Part shown: positions 1 through 10,100 of the stretch, piece after piece
Layout: every line of letters starts with the position of its first letter
Numbering within the stretch: position 1 is the first letter of the stretch
Assembly: GCF_017497975.1 (NCBI RefSeq)
Contig: NZ_JAGDEL010000025.1
Span: 45,902 to 109,901 of the forward strand
Reading direction: 5' to 3'
Source of the DNA: Metabacillus bambusae
Lineage (GTDB): Bacteria > Bacillota > Bacilli > Bacillales > Bacillaceae
DNA length: 64,000 bases
Translations under genes and position numbers: made by a program
The notes under the pieces: model-generated
What the model saw: only the letters and a program-made list of their open reading frames with translations
What the model was told of the DNA's origin: nothing
Database searches by the model: none

Positions 1-852
1 GAATTAAACGACTCTTTTTGTGAACAGGTCGGTGATGAAATAACACCCCCACCAACTAGTTTAATGATGCGAGATTTAAAGACGAAGTATTCTGTACAAA
101 TTCCTTACACATCTGTGTCAATGTATAATTTACTCATGATGAACCGTTCGTTTAGTGAGCTCCACGAAAAGCTTGTTAAAATGGCAAATGAAGCAGCTAT
201 AAATGTAAAGACTTTTTATCAAGAACGTGTTCAACGATATAACCAGTTTCTCTCTTTTTCTCCACTTGATTTCAAGGTAAATGTATTTACGTATCAGGAA
301 CTATTACAAAAAGCGATAAGTAAATATGGTGATAATGAGATAGAAAGAAGGATCAATGATTTGTCAGCAAATCGTGGTGATAAAGGGGATCGTGATTTTT
401 CAACGAAGATTATTGCAGATTTAGCAGGGTTATGTAGAGAATACGCACCAATGATTATTGTCTTTTACAGTCCACCTTATTATCCAGCGGTGTCCTCTAA
501 AGAAGATCTGCTTATTCAGAAAACAGTTGGAGAAGTGATTACTCATGCGAAATCGAAATATCAAATCGAATTAAAGCAACAACATTACTTTCCTGGCTTA
601 TGTGATTTAAGTTTTGTCCAGCTAACTGACAAAGAACAATCAGTTACTCAATTAACTGCCAATATGCCACTCTACGGAAATGATTTTCAGTTACCATTAC
701 AAGAAATTCAAAACTTAAATATTCCAGTTTTAAATATAGGACCTGTAGGGAGAGATCCTCACAAGTGGACAGAACGATTGCATATTCCATACACATTTGA
801 TATTTTCCCAGAATTATTGAGTTTATCAATTAAAACGATCTTTGCTGAATAA
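1..852 (+). CDS. yqjN: YqjN/RocB-family M20-like amidohydrolase, 3' part only
   Basis: The frame is open from the first base of the window, so the gene starts upstream and only its last 283 codons are present. The C-terminal half resembles RocB/YqjN proteins, an M20-peptidase-like family linked to amino acid degradation. A GPVGRDPHKWTERL segment near the end is the typical closing motif. Being next to proC and yqjP/yqjQ matches the yqjN position in B. subtilis, which is why yqjN is preferred over rocB. The substrate is not evident. The family call is fairly sure, the exact role is not. Confidence 0.75.
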   Translation, partial: ELNDSFCEQVGDEITPPPTSLMMRDLKTKYSVQIPYTSVSMYNLLMMNRSFSELHEKLVKMANEAAINVKTFYQERVQRYNQFLSFSPLDFKVNVFTYQELLQKAISKYGDNEIERRINDLSANRGDKGDRDFSTKIIADLAGLCREYAPMIIVFYSPPYYPAVSSKEDLLIQKTVGEVITHAKSKYQIELKQQHYFPGLCDLSFVQLTDKEQSVTQLTANMPLYGNDFQLPLQEIQNLNIPVLNIGPVGRDPHKWTERLHIPYTFDIFPELLSLSIKTIFAE

Positions 853-920
853 ATATAGAAGACTATTTATCGCCATTCTTTAAGGGAAATATCCCCCTCT
901 GAAAGTTGTCTCGTTTCCTA

Positions 921-954
921 GCTTAAGCAATCGTTTTTAGACTATTGCTTAAGC
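921..954. terminator. Hairpin between yqjN and a convergent gene
   Basis: An 11-bp inverted repeat (GCTTAAGCAAT and its complement) with a 12-base loop lies between the convergent ends of yqjN and the 91-aa minus-strand gene. It is followed on the plus strand by an A/T-rich stretch, not a clean U-run. It probably ends transcription from one or both sides. Confidence 0.6.
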
Positions 955-967
955 CTTATTTATATTA

Positions 968-1243
968 TTACCCAGCTTTTTTTAGCTGTCTAAGAAGATA
1001 GGGGGCTTTTTGTAAAATGAAAAAACTGAAGCCTTCACCTTTGTAGATTTCATTTATGGCAATGAATTCTTGCTTAATAAGTGAGATCATTTCTTTTTCA
1101 ATCTTAGGGTAGAGAGCAATTCCTTCGATATTTGCCTTTTTAATAAGGTACCAAAGCATTTGTTTTTCTGGATTTGATAATTTCGTTATATGATCATAAA
1201 TCTTCTTTTCACGATTAGGTAGTTCTGAAATATTTATTTTCAC
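968..1243 (-). CDS. Hypothetical protein, 91 aa
   Basis: I do not recognise this small protein. It is basic and mostly helical-looking, with no signal peptide or membrane segment, and ends in a lysine-rich tail (LLRQLKKAG). The GTG at 1243 is preferred because AGGTG lies about six bases upstream; a GTG at 1252 would overlap that ribosome binding site. It starts 32 bases after the FabZ-like gene on the same strand, so the two are probably co-transcribed. Confidence 0.6.
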   Translation of the reverse strand: MKINISELPNREKKIYDHITKLSNPEKQMLWYLIKKANIEGIALYPKIEKEMISLIKQEFIAINEIYKGEGFSFFILQKAPYLLRQLKKAG

Positions 1244-1275
1244 CAAGTTCACCTACATAGGTACAGAATAATGAT

Positions 1276-1695
1276 TTAAGAAGAACGAGCTTGATAGATT
1301 AAAATTTCATCGACCTTTACGATTATTTGCCCATTTACCTCAGCATGTCCTTTGCCGAGAATAAAACCTTTCTTCATTCGTTTTATCTCATAATATAGAT
1401 AGACTTGATCACCTACTGATGCTTCGTGAATAAATTCTGCACCTTTAATTGCTGTTAAAAATCCTAAATTGCACTCTTCACCTAGTGCGGCAAAGGCACC
1501 AAGCTGTGCAAGTGCTTCTACAAGTATGACATTTGGCATAACTTTATGATCGCTAGTTATGTACCATTCATTGGCTGAAATATTTTTTATCCCCTTTACA
1601 CTCTTTCCTTCAACAATCTTTAGAATGTTGTCTATCATTAAAAAAGGATATTGATGAGGAGGGGTAGATTGAATAATCGAATTAAGTGTATGCAA
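1276..1695 (-). CDS. FabZ-like hotdog-fold dehydratase homologue lacking the catalytic His
   Basis: This 139-aa protein has the length and core pattern of 3-hydroxyacyl-ACP dehydratase FabZ: PPHQYPFLMID near the start, then MPNVILVEALAQLGAF, which holds the conserved glutamate. The family's usual GHFPGHPVMPG loop reads YITSDHKVMPN here. Aligning on the MP dipeptide, the catalytic histidine position is isoleucine and the PG pair is lost. It may therefore be a non-dehydrating hotdog protein acting on acyl-ACP or acyl-CoA, for example a binding protein or thioesterase. Start is TTG at 1695 with AAAGGAG seven bases upstream. It heads a two-gene minus-strand unit. The housekeeping fabZ is presumably elsewhere. 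Confidence 0.75.
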   Translation of the reverse strand: MHTLNSIIQSTPPHQYPFLMIDNILKIVEGKSVKGIKNISANEWYITSDHKVMPNVILVEALAQLGAFAALGEECNLGFLTAIKGAEFIHEASVGDQVYLYYEIKRMKKGFILGKGHAEVNGQIIVKVDEILIYQARSS

Positions 1696-1852
1696 GCATT
1701 TTCTCCTTTCATGTTTTTTTATTTATTTTACCACGATATACCAGATTATGTAAAAATGATCTTTTTGTATTAGGAAATATTGTTTACTATCTCTATATTA
1801 TTGAATAAATGATATTATGATACTAGAAAAAATATTTGTGAGGTTTAACAAC

Positions 1853-3232
1853 ATGCATATTCAAGAGATAAGCCCATATGAAATATTAGACCGGATTACC
1901 GATGCTTTTTTCGCATTAGATAAAGAGTGGAAGTTTACTTATGTTAACAAAGAGGCAACTAGATTATTACTTCGTAAAAAAGAACAATTTATTGGCTACT
2001 GTTTGTGGGAAGAGTTTCCAGAAACTCTTGATCTCCATCTTTATCATCAATTTCATAAAGCGGTTAATGAACAAGTAGCTGTTAATTTCGAACAATACTC
2101 TCCTCCTCTAAAAGCATGGTTTGAAGTAAGGGCATATCCTTCACCGAATGGTCTTTCGGTTTACTTTCAAGATATCACGGAGAAGAAGCAATTTTCCTCA
2201 CAAAGAGAGCAACACTATAAGTCCCTTTTTGAAAATAATCCTGATGCTGTTTATTCTTTAGATTTGGATGGCAATTACCTTAGTGTTAACCGTGCAACGG
2301 AACAGTTATTAGGATACAGTGCAGAGGAATTTTTACAAATGTCATACATTCCTTTAATAGCATCTGAAGAAATCGAGAAAACAACGGAGTGTTTTTTTAA
2401 AGCAACAAGTGGTAGTATACAGCATTATGAAACAAAAGCACTGCATAAAAACGGTCAAGCTATTGCTGTAAAAGTTACAAATATGCCGATTATTGTTCAT
2501 AATGAAATTGTAGGTGTATACGGAATTGCTAAAGATATTTCAAAAGAAAAAAGAACGGAAAAAATGTTGTTGGAATCTGAAAAGTTGTCTGCTGTTGGAC
2601 AACTTGCAGCCTCAATTGCACATGAAATAAGAAATCCGCTTACATCGATAAAGGGATTTTTACAGTTATATAAAAATTCAATGAAACAGATAAACAGTGA
2701 GTATTTAAATATCATGTCTGATGAATTATCAAGAATAGAAATGATTACAGGAGAATTGCTTGTTTTAGCTAAACCACAAGCCCATGAATTTCATAATGAA
2801 CGTGTAGAGAAAATTCTTGATGATGTTGTAACGTTATTAAGCTCGCAAGCACTAATGAACAATGTGGAAGTAAAAGTTCATCTAGAAGATTTGCCACAGA
2901 TCAAATGCATTGCAAGTCAATTGAAACAAGTAGTTATCAACTTGATTAAAAACGCAATTGAAGCAATGCCAGATGGTGGTGAAATTACTATCATTGCTAA
3001 GAAACATACTTCGACAACCATTTTTATTCAAATTGCGGATCAAGGAAGTGGAATATCTGAAGAGCTCCTTGCTAAAATAGGGACACCCTTTTATACAACA
3101 AAAGAAAAGGGGACTGGACTTGGAATGATGACGACATTAAAAATCATTCATACTCATGGTGGAACGATGAATATTTCAAGTACGATTGGTAAAGGTACGA
3201 TTATTGATATACACCTTCCTATTAGCATTTGA
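1853..3232 (+). CDS. Soluble PAS-PAS sensor histidine kinase (sporulation-kinase type)
   Basis: The protein has 459 aa from the ATG at 1853, chosen because GTGAGG lies nine bases before it; an upstream ATG at 1817 lacks a ribosome binding site. It has no membrane segment. Two PAS domains (about residues 5-110 and 125-235) precede a HisKA domain with phospho-acceptor His257 in the motif AHEIRNPLTSIKG. An HATPase domain follows with the N-box near Asn367, DQGSGIS near Asp396 and the GTGLGMM lid. This layout is that of the KinA/KinE group feeding the Spo0A phosphorelay. No response regulator gene is adjacent, which fits an orphan phosphorelay kinase. The signal is unknown. Confidence 0.85.
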   Translation: MHIQEISPYEILDRITDAFFALDKEWKFTYVNKEATRLLLRKKEQFIGYCLWEEFPETLDLHLYHQFHKAVNEQVAVNFEQYSPPLKAWFEVRAYPSPNGLSVYFQDITEKKQFSSQREQHYKSLFENNPDAVYSLDLDGNYLSVNRATEQLLGYSAEEFLQMSYIPLIASEEIEKTTECFFKATSGSIQHYETKALHKNGQAIAVKVTNMPIIVHNEIVGVYGIAKDISKEKRTEKMLLESEKLSAVGQLAASIAHEIRNPLTSIKGFLQLYKNSMKQINSEYLNIMSDELSRIEMITGELLVLAKPQAHEFHNERVEKILDDVVTLLSSQALMNNVEVKVHLEDLPQIKCIASQLKQVVINLIKNAIEAMPDGGEITIIAKKHTSTTIFIQIADQGSGISEELLAKIGTPFYTTKEKGTGLGMMTTLKIIHTHGGTMNISSTIGKGTIIDIHLPISI

Positions 3233-3330
3233 AAAAAGGTACACGTTTAGAAAATTAACATGTAAACCAGAAGAAATACATTCGACAGAAAAAGGAGTGC
3301 AAGTTTCAATTGAAAACTGCACTCCTATCG

Positions 3331-3644
3331 TTTAGGAAATTATTAAATTCTTGTACAGTGGATACCACTTTGACATCCAGCTCCAGCGCTAAAGCAGAAG
3401 TGAACTTCACACTTCCTATACGCTAAGTCAACATCGACGCTCGTGCTCTTCGTGTTTCCTTGCCACACATTAAAAAGCGGAGGCGACTGTTCAGCTCTAA
3501 CAAGAATTAGACAAGCAGATGAATGTTGTGGTTATCTTCTCAGGCAGCTGATTGGCTTATGACTCGAAGAGCGAGGAGCCGCAGCTAGATACGAAGTGCT
3601 CTTTTTTCTACGCCGCTAAACGGGCTCCCTGAGCTTTTGTTCTT
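3331..3644. repeat. Dispersed Bacillus intergenic repeat, family A, copy A1 (expanded)
   Basis: It starts with TTTAGGAAATTATTAAATTC and includes GACATCCAGCTCCAGCGCTA. It ends with CTACGCCGCTAAACGGGC and GAGCTTTTGTTCTT. The same head and tail occur at 19262-19434 and 43671-43862, but here the middle is longer and diverged. It fills the convergent gap between the kinase and proC. No coding frame is credible in it. Confidence 0.75.
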
Positions 3645-4481
3645 CTATTTATCTGTAGTAACTAGTGCTTCAGAGAACATTGTTTTTAATTCATGTGATC
3701 GTTCTGTTGCTCGTTTTACACATGAGATAAGGGCTTCTTCAAAGCCTTTTTGTTGAAGAATGGTAATACCAGCTTCTGTTGTTCCGTTAGGGCTAGTTAC
3801 TTCTTTTCTTAATTGGGATGGATGTTTATCAGAGCTTGCAATCATTTCTGATGCGCCAAGTAATGTTTGAACAATAAGCTCTCTTGCCACATCAGGCTCT
3901 AAGCCAACCTCAACTGCAGCTTTTTCCATCGCCTCAACAAGGAAATAAACATATGCTGGTCCGCTACCAGAAAGTCCTGTAACAGCATCAAGATGATTTT
4001 CTTCTACAAGCTTGCAAATTCCAATCGCTTCAAATAAAGACTGACATTTCTTAATTTGAGCCATCGTGACGTCTTCACTAGCTGCAATGGCTGTAGCTGA
4101 TTTAGCAATAGTAGCAGATGTGTTAGGCATCGCGCGAATAATCGCTGCTTGTTTGCCAAGTAGCGATGTCATTGTTTCAATCGAGATACCAGCTAGTACG
4201 GATATTATCAGCTGATCATCAATATGGTCTTGAATACCATCAATGCCAGCCTTTATATCTTTTGGCTTCATTGCTAATACAATGGTTGTTGCGTCTTGAA
4301 CTATTTTCTCTTTATTATGTGTTGTTTCAATTCCATACTTTTTTGTTAGTTCCTGTAATCGCTCTGTGTTTGAACGGTTTGCTACGATTATTTGTTCTGG
4401 TTGAAATAATCCACCTTTTATTAGTCCTGCAATCATTGCTTCTGCCATTGAACCTGCGCCAATAAATCCAATTTTCTCCAA
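3645..4481 (-). CDS. proC: Pyrroline-5-carboxylate reductase
   Basis: The 278-aa enzyme catalyses the last step of proline synthesis, NAD(P)H-dependent reduction of 1-pyrroline-5-carboxylate. The N-terminal Rossmann motif GFIGAGSMAEAMI and the C-terminal signature EVTSPNGTTEAGI are both present. The start is the TTG at 4481, with GGAGGAG just upstream. A longer frame opening at 4562 would run through the T-box terminator hairpin and adds 27 residues before the Rossmann motif. In B. subtilis this position is yqjO/proI. Regulation by a leader T-box implies expression on proline-tRNA starvation. Confidence 0.93.
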   Translation of the reverse strand: MEKIGFIGAGSMAEAMIAGLIKGGLFQPEQIIVANRSNTERLQELTKKYGIETTHNKEKIVQDATTIVLAMKPKDIKAGIDGIQDHIDDQLIISVLAGISIETMTSLLGKQAAIIRAMPNTSATIAKSATAIAASEDVTMAQIKKCQSLFEAIGICKLVEENHLDAVTGLSGSGPAYVYFLVEAMEKAAVEVGLEPDVARELIVQTLLGASEMIASSDKHPSQLRKEVTSPNGTTEAGITILQQKGFEEALISCVKRATERSHELKTMFSEALVTTDK

Positions 4482-4483
4482 AG

Positions 4484-4668
4484 AAACTCCTCCTCTTTTA
4501 AGCACATTATAAAAAGCCACTCTGCGCCTATAAAAAAGGACGGAATGGCTCTGCGGTACCACGTTAGTTGGAATGACATTTTTAAGCTTTGTCTCTTTAT
4601 CGCAGAAATGCGGTTAGGTTGTTCGATAATGTGTTTACACTTTTGTGAATTCACCTAAATTTTTATTC
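4484..4668 (-). promoter_or_regulatory. T-box leader of proC
   Basis: The minus strand carries the T-box core AACGTGGTACCGCAGAG (plus coordinates 4549-4565). A strong intrinsic terminator follows at 4511-4550 (AGCCATTC paired with GAGTGGCT, then a U-run), just before the proC ribosome binding site. This is the antiterminator/terminator switch of T-box riboswitches, which read uncharged tRNA. A CCT triplet lies in the upstream stem and could be a proline specifier. The region before the core is only about 100 bases, shorter than a full stem I plus stem II/IIA/B. Confidence 0.8.
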
Positions 4669-4698
4669 ATTATGTAGTTGTAGACAGGTACTTGTCAA
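4669..4698 (-). promoter_or_regulatory. Sigma-A promoter of the proC T-box transcript
   Basis: On the minus strand, TTGACA (4693-4698) and CATAAT (4669-4674) are 18 bases apart, immediately before the T-box leader. Confidence 0.6.
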
Positions 4699-4929
4699 GC
4701 TTTTTCATGAAGAATGTTCTCTGAATTATTTGAATATAATGACAAAAGTTAGACGGCGATATACAATAATAATAGATTATGATATTTCTCAACAATAGGG
4801 TGAAAATAGCTTTATTCGAAAATAATAAAGTGGGACTTATCTACGGGTTATTGTCCCCTACCTATCTTCTTATGAATTTTTAGGAGGGGTTTACTGCCGG
4901 TTAAGAATGGGATAAATGGGGCGAAGGAA

Positions 4930-5907
4930 ATGAAACAAATCACACAAGGAAACCAAGTATTTAAGTTGGAAATACCAACACCTTTTCCTGTTGGTGATGT
5001 GAATGTGTATGTCATTAAGGGAGATTGTTTAACACTAGTTGATGCGGGTCCAAAAACAGAAGAAGCTTGGCTAGCATTTCAACATCAATTGAAAGAAATT
5101 GGCTATACCCCTCAGGACATCGAACAAATTGTGGTTACCCATCACCATCCAGATCATGTGGGAATGTTAGATTATTTTAGTGATGAAGTGCCAGTAATTG
5201 GTCATTTCTTTAACACACCTTGGTTAAAAAAAGATCAACAATTTATTGTTAGGCATGCGACATTTTTTGAGAAGTTGTTTATTGAATTTGGTGTAGATAA
5301 AAAATTCATCCCTTACATAAATCAACTGAAAAACACTTTAGATTTTTCGTGTGAAAGGGACCTTAAATACTTTATAAGAGAAGGAGAGGAAATAAACGGT
5401 CTTTTTGGATGGAGAATACTAGAAACACCTGGTCATGCTCAAAGTCATATCGCATTATATGAGGAGAGTACAGGCATATTAATTGGTGGGGATTTACTAC
5501 TAAAGCATATTTCTCCAAACCCTTTATTAGAGCCTCCAATGACAAAGGATGTTTGTGAACGCCCTAGACCACAGCTACAGTTAAACCAATCGATTTCAAG
5601 ATTGTTAGATCTACCAATTTCACTTGTATATGCAGGACATGGAGAAAACATTGATGAGGTACATAAGTTGATTGCCTATCGGTTAAAACAGCAATCTGAG
5701 CGCGCAGAACTAGTTCGGAGCTTTCTAGCAGTTAAACCATTGACTGCCTTTCAAGCTTGTCAAACTCTGTTCCCAACTATTTATCATAAACAGCTAATCT
5801 TAACGATATCAGAAACAGTTGGACAGCTTGACTATTTAGTGGAAATGGAGCAAATTATAGTTGATACTTCATTAGATACTCATAGATATATTGCGAATGA
5901 ATGTTAG
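4930..5907 (+). CDS. yqjP: MBL-fold metallo-hydrolase YqjP
   Basis: The 325-aa protein has the metallo-beta-lactamase signature THHHPDHVG, with ligands His71, His73, Asp75 and His76. Further family motifs are ETPGHAQSH, GGDLL and AGHGENI. About 90 residues at the C terminus form the extra helical domain seen in glyoxalase II-like hydrolases of this branch. The substrate is unknown. Start is ATG at 4930 after GAAGGAA. It lies just before the SDR gene yqjQ with a very short overlap or gap, so the pair is an operon, as in B. subtilis. Confidence 0.85.
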   Translation: MKQITQGNQVFKLEIPTPFPVGDVNVYVIKGDCLTLVDAGPKTEEAWLAFQHQLKEIGYTPQDIEQIVVTHHHPDHVGMLDYFSDEVPVIGHFFNTPWLKKDQQFIVRHATFFEKLFIEFGVDKKFIPYINQLKNTLDFSCERDLKYFIREGEEINGLFGWRILETPGHAQSHIALYEESTGILIGGDLLLKHISPNPLLEPPMTKDVCERPRPQLQLNQSISRLLDLPISLVYAGHGENIDEVHKLIAYRLKQQSERAELVRSFLAVKPLTAFQACQTLFPTIYHKQLILTISETVGQLDYLVEMEQIIVDTSLDTHRYIANEC

Positions 5908-5918
5908 AGGTGACGAAT

Positions 5919-6713
5919 ATGAATACACGAATACAAGGATGCTACGTCGCAATAACTGGTGCATCCAGTGGGATAGGTGAAAAGGTTGCGATTGAGTGTG
6001 CAAAGCAAGGAGCTCATATTATCCTGCTTGCAAGAAGAAAAGACTTGCTAGCTCAATTAGCTGAACGTATTAAAAATGATTATGGAGTCTCCTGCCATTA
6101 TTACATACTTGATGTCCAGGACCTTTCTTCTGTTCAGCAAGTATTTACTAAGATTGAACAGGAAGTAGGGCATATTGATATACTTGTCAATAATGCAGGG
6201 TTTGGGATCTTTAATGATGTGATTGATGCCTCACTGGAGGAAATGAAAAATATGTTTGAAGTGAACGTTTACGGTTTAGTTGCTAGCACAAAAATGGTGC
6301 TGCCAGCAATGATTTCAAGGAAGAAAGGGCATATCATCAATATCGCTTCACAAGCTGGTAAGCTTGCAACCCCTAAATCTAGTCTCTATTCAGCAACTAA
6401 GTATGCTGTGTTAGGTTTTACCAACAGCTTGCGGATGGAGGTTAAGGAAAGCAATATTTACGTTACATCCGTAAACCCTGGTCCAATAAAAACAAACTTT
6501 TTCACAATTGCCGACAAGCAAGGTGATTATGTGAAAAATGTGGAGCGGTGGATGCTTGATCCCAATAAGGTAGCTCGAATTATCGTAAACTCTATGCTTA
6601 CGCCAACACGAGAAATCAATTTACCCGGTTGGATGAATGCAGGAAGTACTCTCTACCAAGTGATGCCAAGGTTGTTTGAGCGTATTGCCGGGAAGGTTTT
6701 ATTTAAGAAATAG
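5919..6713 (+). CDS. yqjQ: Short-chain dehydrogenase/reductase YqjQ
   Basis: A 264-aa classical SDR with the NAD(P)-binding motif TGASSGIG, NNAG, an active-site serine in IASQAGK and the catalytic pair YSATK. The ATG at 5919 follows AGAGGTGA, so it is preferred over the ATG at 5901, which lies inside the end of yqjP. Residues after NPGPIKTNF form the usual substrate lid. The substrate cannot be told from sequence. It is co-transcribed with yqjP. Confidence 0.88.
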   Translation: MNTRIQGCYVAITGASSGIGEKVAIECAKQGAHIILLARRKDLLAQLAERIKNDYGVSCHYYILDVQDLSSVQQVFTKIEQEVGHIDILVNNAGFGIFNDVIDASLEEMKNMFEVNVYGLVASTKMVLPAMISRKKGHIINIASQAGKLATPKSSLYSATKYAVLGFTNSLRMEVKESNIYVTSVNPGPIKTNFFTIADKQGDYVKNVERWMLDPNKVARIIVNSMLTPTREINLPGWMNAGSTLYQVMPRLFERIAGKVLFKK

Positions 6714-6764
6714 TTATATATTAGGCTCGGTGCGGTGGGCATTGGGCCTTTTATACTTTCAAAT

Positions 6765-6985
6765 AGGCTCTTTTCTAAGAGATTGTTGCTTTTAAAACGA
6801 AAACTGTTTAAGGTTGATTGGAACGGATTGCGAGACTCCTGCGGGAGCAGCGGGATAGGTGAGACCCCGCAGGCGTTTACGCCGAGGAGGCTCACCGCCC
6901 GCCCCGCGGAAAGCGAGCAACTGGAGAGGAAATCAACTACACCGCACTACTTGGTAAATAGCAACAAAGTTTGCGAAAACAGCCT
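6765..6985 (+). repeat. Dispersed repeat, family B, copy B1 (221 bp)
   Basis: It starts with AGGCTCTTTTC and ends with GCGAAAACAGCCT, which are inverted copies of each other. Inside are GAGACTCCTGCGGGAGCAGC and CCGAGGAGGCTCACCGCCC, GC-rich stretches unlike their surroundings. A copy of almost the same length is at 48101-48322. Open frames crossing it are artefacts. The rest of the gap, 6986-7185, shows no gene. Confidence 0.88.
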
Positions 6986-7185
6986 TCAAATGACCGTAGG
7001 AAAAACTTAGGCCCTCCCCGCCATAAGAAACTGGGTACCAAGCAATTGACTTTTCACAGATAAGTAAGTTTTCGATACGATTATGTTTAATTGTTCTATC
7101 TCGAAAAAAAAGATTACAAACCGTGTGAAAAAAAGTATATTTATAGTAATTAAACACTGTTTTTTATTTTTATTTGCGAGGGAAC

Positions 7186-10100
7186 ATGATGAATACAACA
7201 ACCTTCAATCAATTAATACAATCGACACAATATGAAGAAGCTATTTCAATTTTTTTAGAAGAATATAATCCAATAAAAAAAACAGCAACATTATCTTCAT
7301 TTCGCAGGTGGATGAATACATTTGCTAACGAGGTTGTCTTAAAGGAGTATCTTAAAGTTATTGATACTGCAATTATGGGGAAATTAGCGACTGTTCTAGT
7401 TAAGGCTAATATCAAGCGTTTTAAGACACCCATGATGACCATTTGGTATTGTGAAGAGCTAGTTAGTGAACATAAATTAATAGAAGCTGAACAACGTTTA
7501 AAAGAGCTTTTAAAGCTTGAGCTGACAAATGAAGAAGAAGAAAAGCTGTTTTTTGTGTTAGCGGATACCTTGATGAATATGCAACGGTTTTCAGAAGCAA
7601 AAACGTATATGGATAAGTGTGTGGAAAAAACGAAAGAACCAATGAATACTCGGTGGGGATACTACTATTTGCAGAAAGGTGATTGGGAACGTGCGATCGA
7701 ATTTCTCGAACAGGGGAAGCGGGATAAAAGAGATGGTGTGTTTGCCTATTCACTATTAATTCAGCATTATGCCATTTATGGTCAGTATGAAAAAGCACAT
7801 TCCTTACTTGAAGAAGGATTAACACTGCATCCAAATTACCCGAAGCTTTTAGTTGAAAAGGTACGTCTTTTTTACCAATTGAAGCAATGGCCGCAAATGA
7901 GAATAGCGATTGCAGCGATTAATCAGTTGACACCTTACAATGATTATAAAGGTTTATTTGAGGACTATATGGCTGAAAGTTATTATTATGAGCAAGACTT
8001 ATCTGAGCTGACTCGTTTTTTAGCCGAGCATCCTCATCTTTCGAAGCAATCTTTATTTAAAGAATTTAGTGGAACTATGAATCTCCCTGTGAAAATGCTT
8101 ACGTATAAACCAGTGGTTCAAAAATACAATTTTTGTGTACCTGCTAGTTTAGAGATGCTATTGAGTCAATTTAATCACTCTATTCATCAAGATGTCATTG
8201 CAGATTCCATTTTTTCTGTGTCTGGAACGAAACTTTCTAAAGCAATTGAGTACCTTGAGGAACAAGGCTATGCTTGTCAATTTTTCTACGGAGATGTTGA
8301 TTGCTTCAATTCCTTATTAGACATGCAGGTTGGCGTTATACTTAATGTGGATTATCCAATGTCATCACATGTTCAGGTGCTTGTTGGCTATGATGATAAC
8401 TTACGTGTTTTACACGTACAAGATCCTAATTTTAGAGAATATCATCAAATACACTATGCTGACCTTGAGAAGGAATATGGAAATAATCAAGTACTAGCTT
8501 TAGCGATTGTTCCAATTGCCGAGCGCAAAAAATTCATATCATTAGATAGACAGCAGCACGAGGTTGTAAGTAAAATGTTAAGTCTTGCTGAATTAGAAGA
8601 TAATGCTCTTACATCTACAGATGAACAGTTTGTTTATAAAAATCTTGATCAATTACTTGTGGCTGCTTATACGTTAAGATATATACCGAAGCTTGTTAGT
8701 CAAGAAATACTAGAGAAGGCTATAGCTACTGTTAGCCAGCAATTAGGAAACAATGAATATAGCAGGCTAATTATTGCCCACGCCTATTGTCAATCAAAAC
8801 AGCTTGCCCAGGCTCTACTGTATATTGAGAAAGAATTTAGTAAACGTAATAAATCGACCCATTGGTTTTTAAAAGGTAGGATTTATTATGAGCAAAATGA
8901 ATATTTGTTAGCAATCGAAGCATTTAAGGAAGCATTACAATATGAACCTGAGGATCATATGATTTGGTCATATTTAGCGCTCTCCTTTTCTTATTTAGGT
9001 GATAACGAGACGGCTCTCTATCACTCAAAGGTTTCGTTAGATATAAATGAAGAGGATACGTTTGCCCTCGTTAACTATGGTGTCATTTTGCATGACTCTA
9101 ATGAGTTTGAAGAAGCTCGTGCCATTTTTCATCAACTGTTAAAAACAAATAAGCAGGATGCGTATTTTTGGTATGAACGAGCACGTTGTGATCATGAGCT
9201 GGGACGAAGCCATTTTGCGATGAAAGGTTTTCAGGTTGCTATCTTTTTAGAACGAGACGTACTGTTTCCCTATCGAGAATTGGCCAATTTGTATGAGCAA
9301 ACTGATGAGGATGAAAAACGTGCTGAAAAGGTGCTACTTGATGGCCTCATCTATACAAAAAATGCAACCGTATTGCTTAATGAACTAGGCGATTTATATG
9401 AACGAGCCAAGCGTTATGATGAGGCTCGCACCTATCTTTTGCGTGCAACCGATAGTAATTCAAGTGATGTATTTCCCTGGCTCTCGTTAGGTAGCGTATT
9501 AAAAGCTGAAGGGAAATATGATGAGCTTTTTGAGTTTATGAAGGAGCGAGAACGAGATTTTGAGAAGAATAGTGAATTTTTAGTTAATGGAGGTCAACTT
9601 CTTTGGGACACTGCAACTTTTGTTGAGGATAAGACTGCTTATTTTGAGCTTGCCCTAGATTTTATGGAAAAGGGTATCTTGCATGCTTCCTATCATCTTG
9701 ATGATTGTATTGAGATGTATGTGGAAGCAATCGCTGATACGGCTTTTTACCGGCGAGGAATTGCGTTTCTTGAAGAGCAATGTACGAGTAGTACGACTGA
9801 AAATTCGTTTTATTATTTGTGCTCTATTGGCTGCTTGTATGAGGAAAATGGTCTTTTTCAGAAGGCTAAGCAATTTTTTGAACAAGCCTTAACGATTAAA
9901 AAAGATCCTGTTCCGTATTTTCGATTAGGAGAAATTGCGTTAAAGTTTGAAGACTACAATGAGGCAGAAACCTACTATCAAAACGTCCTTACACTTGATC
10001 CATCACATGAACAGGCGTTATTAGATCTTGCATCCATTGCCTCTTTCCAGGAGGATAAGGCTAGTGAAAGGAACTATTTACTAAAAGCCTTTTATTCAAA

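Noticed and set aside
4166..4465. 99-aa plus-strand frame
   Set aside because: Antisense shadow of proC without a start signal.
6735..7010. 91-aa frame on the plus strand and overlapping minus frames
   Set aside because: They lie inside repeat B1, have no ribosome binding site, and the similar frame at 48153-48344 in copy B2 shows they are repeat by-products.
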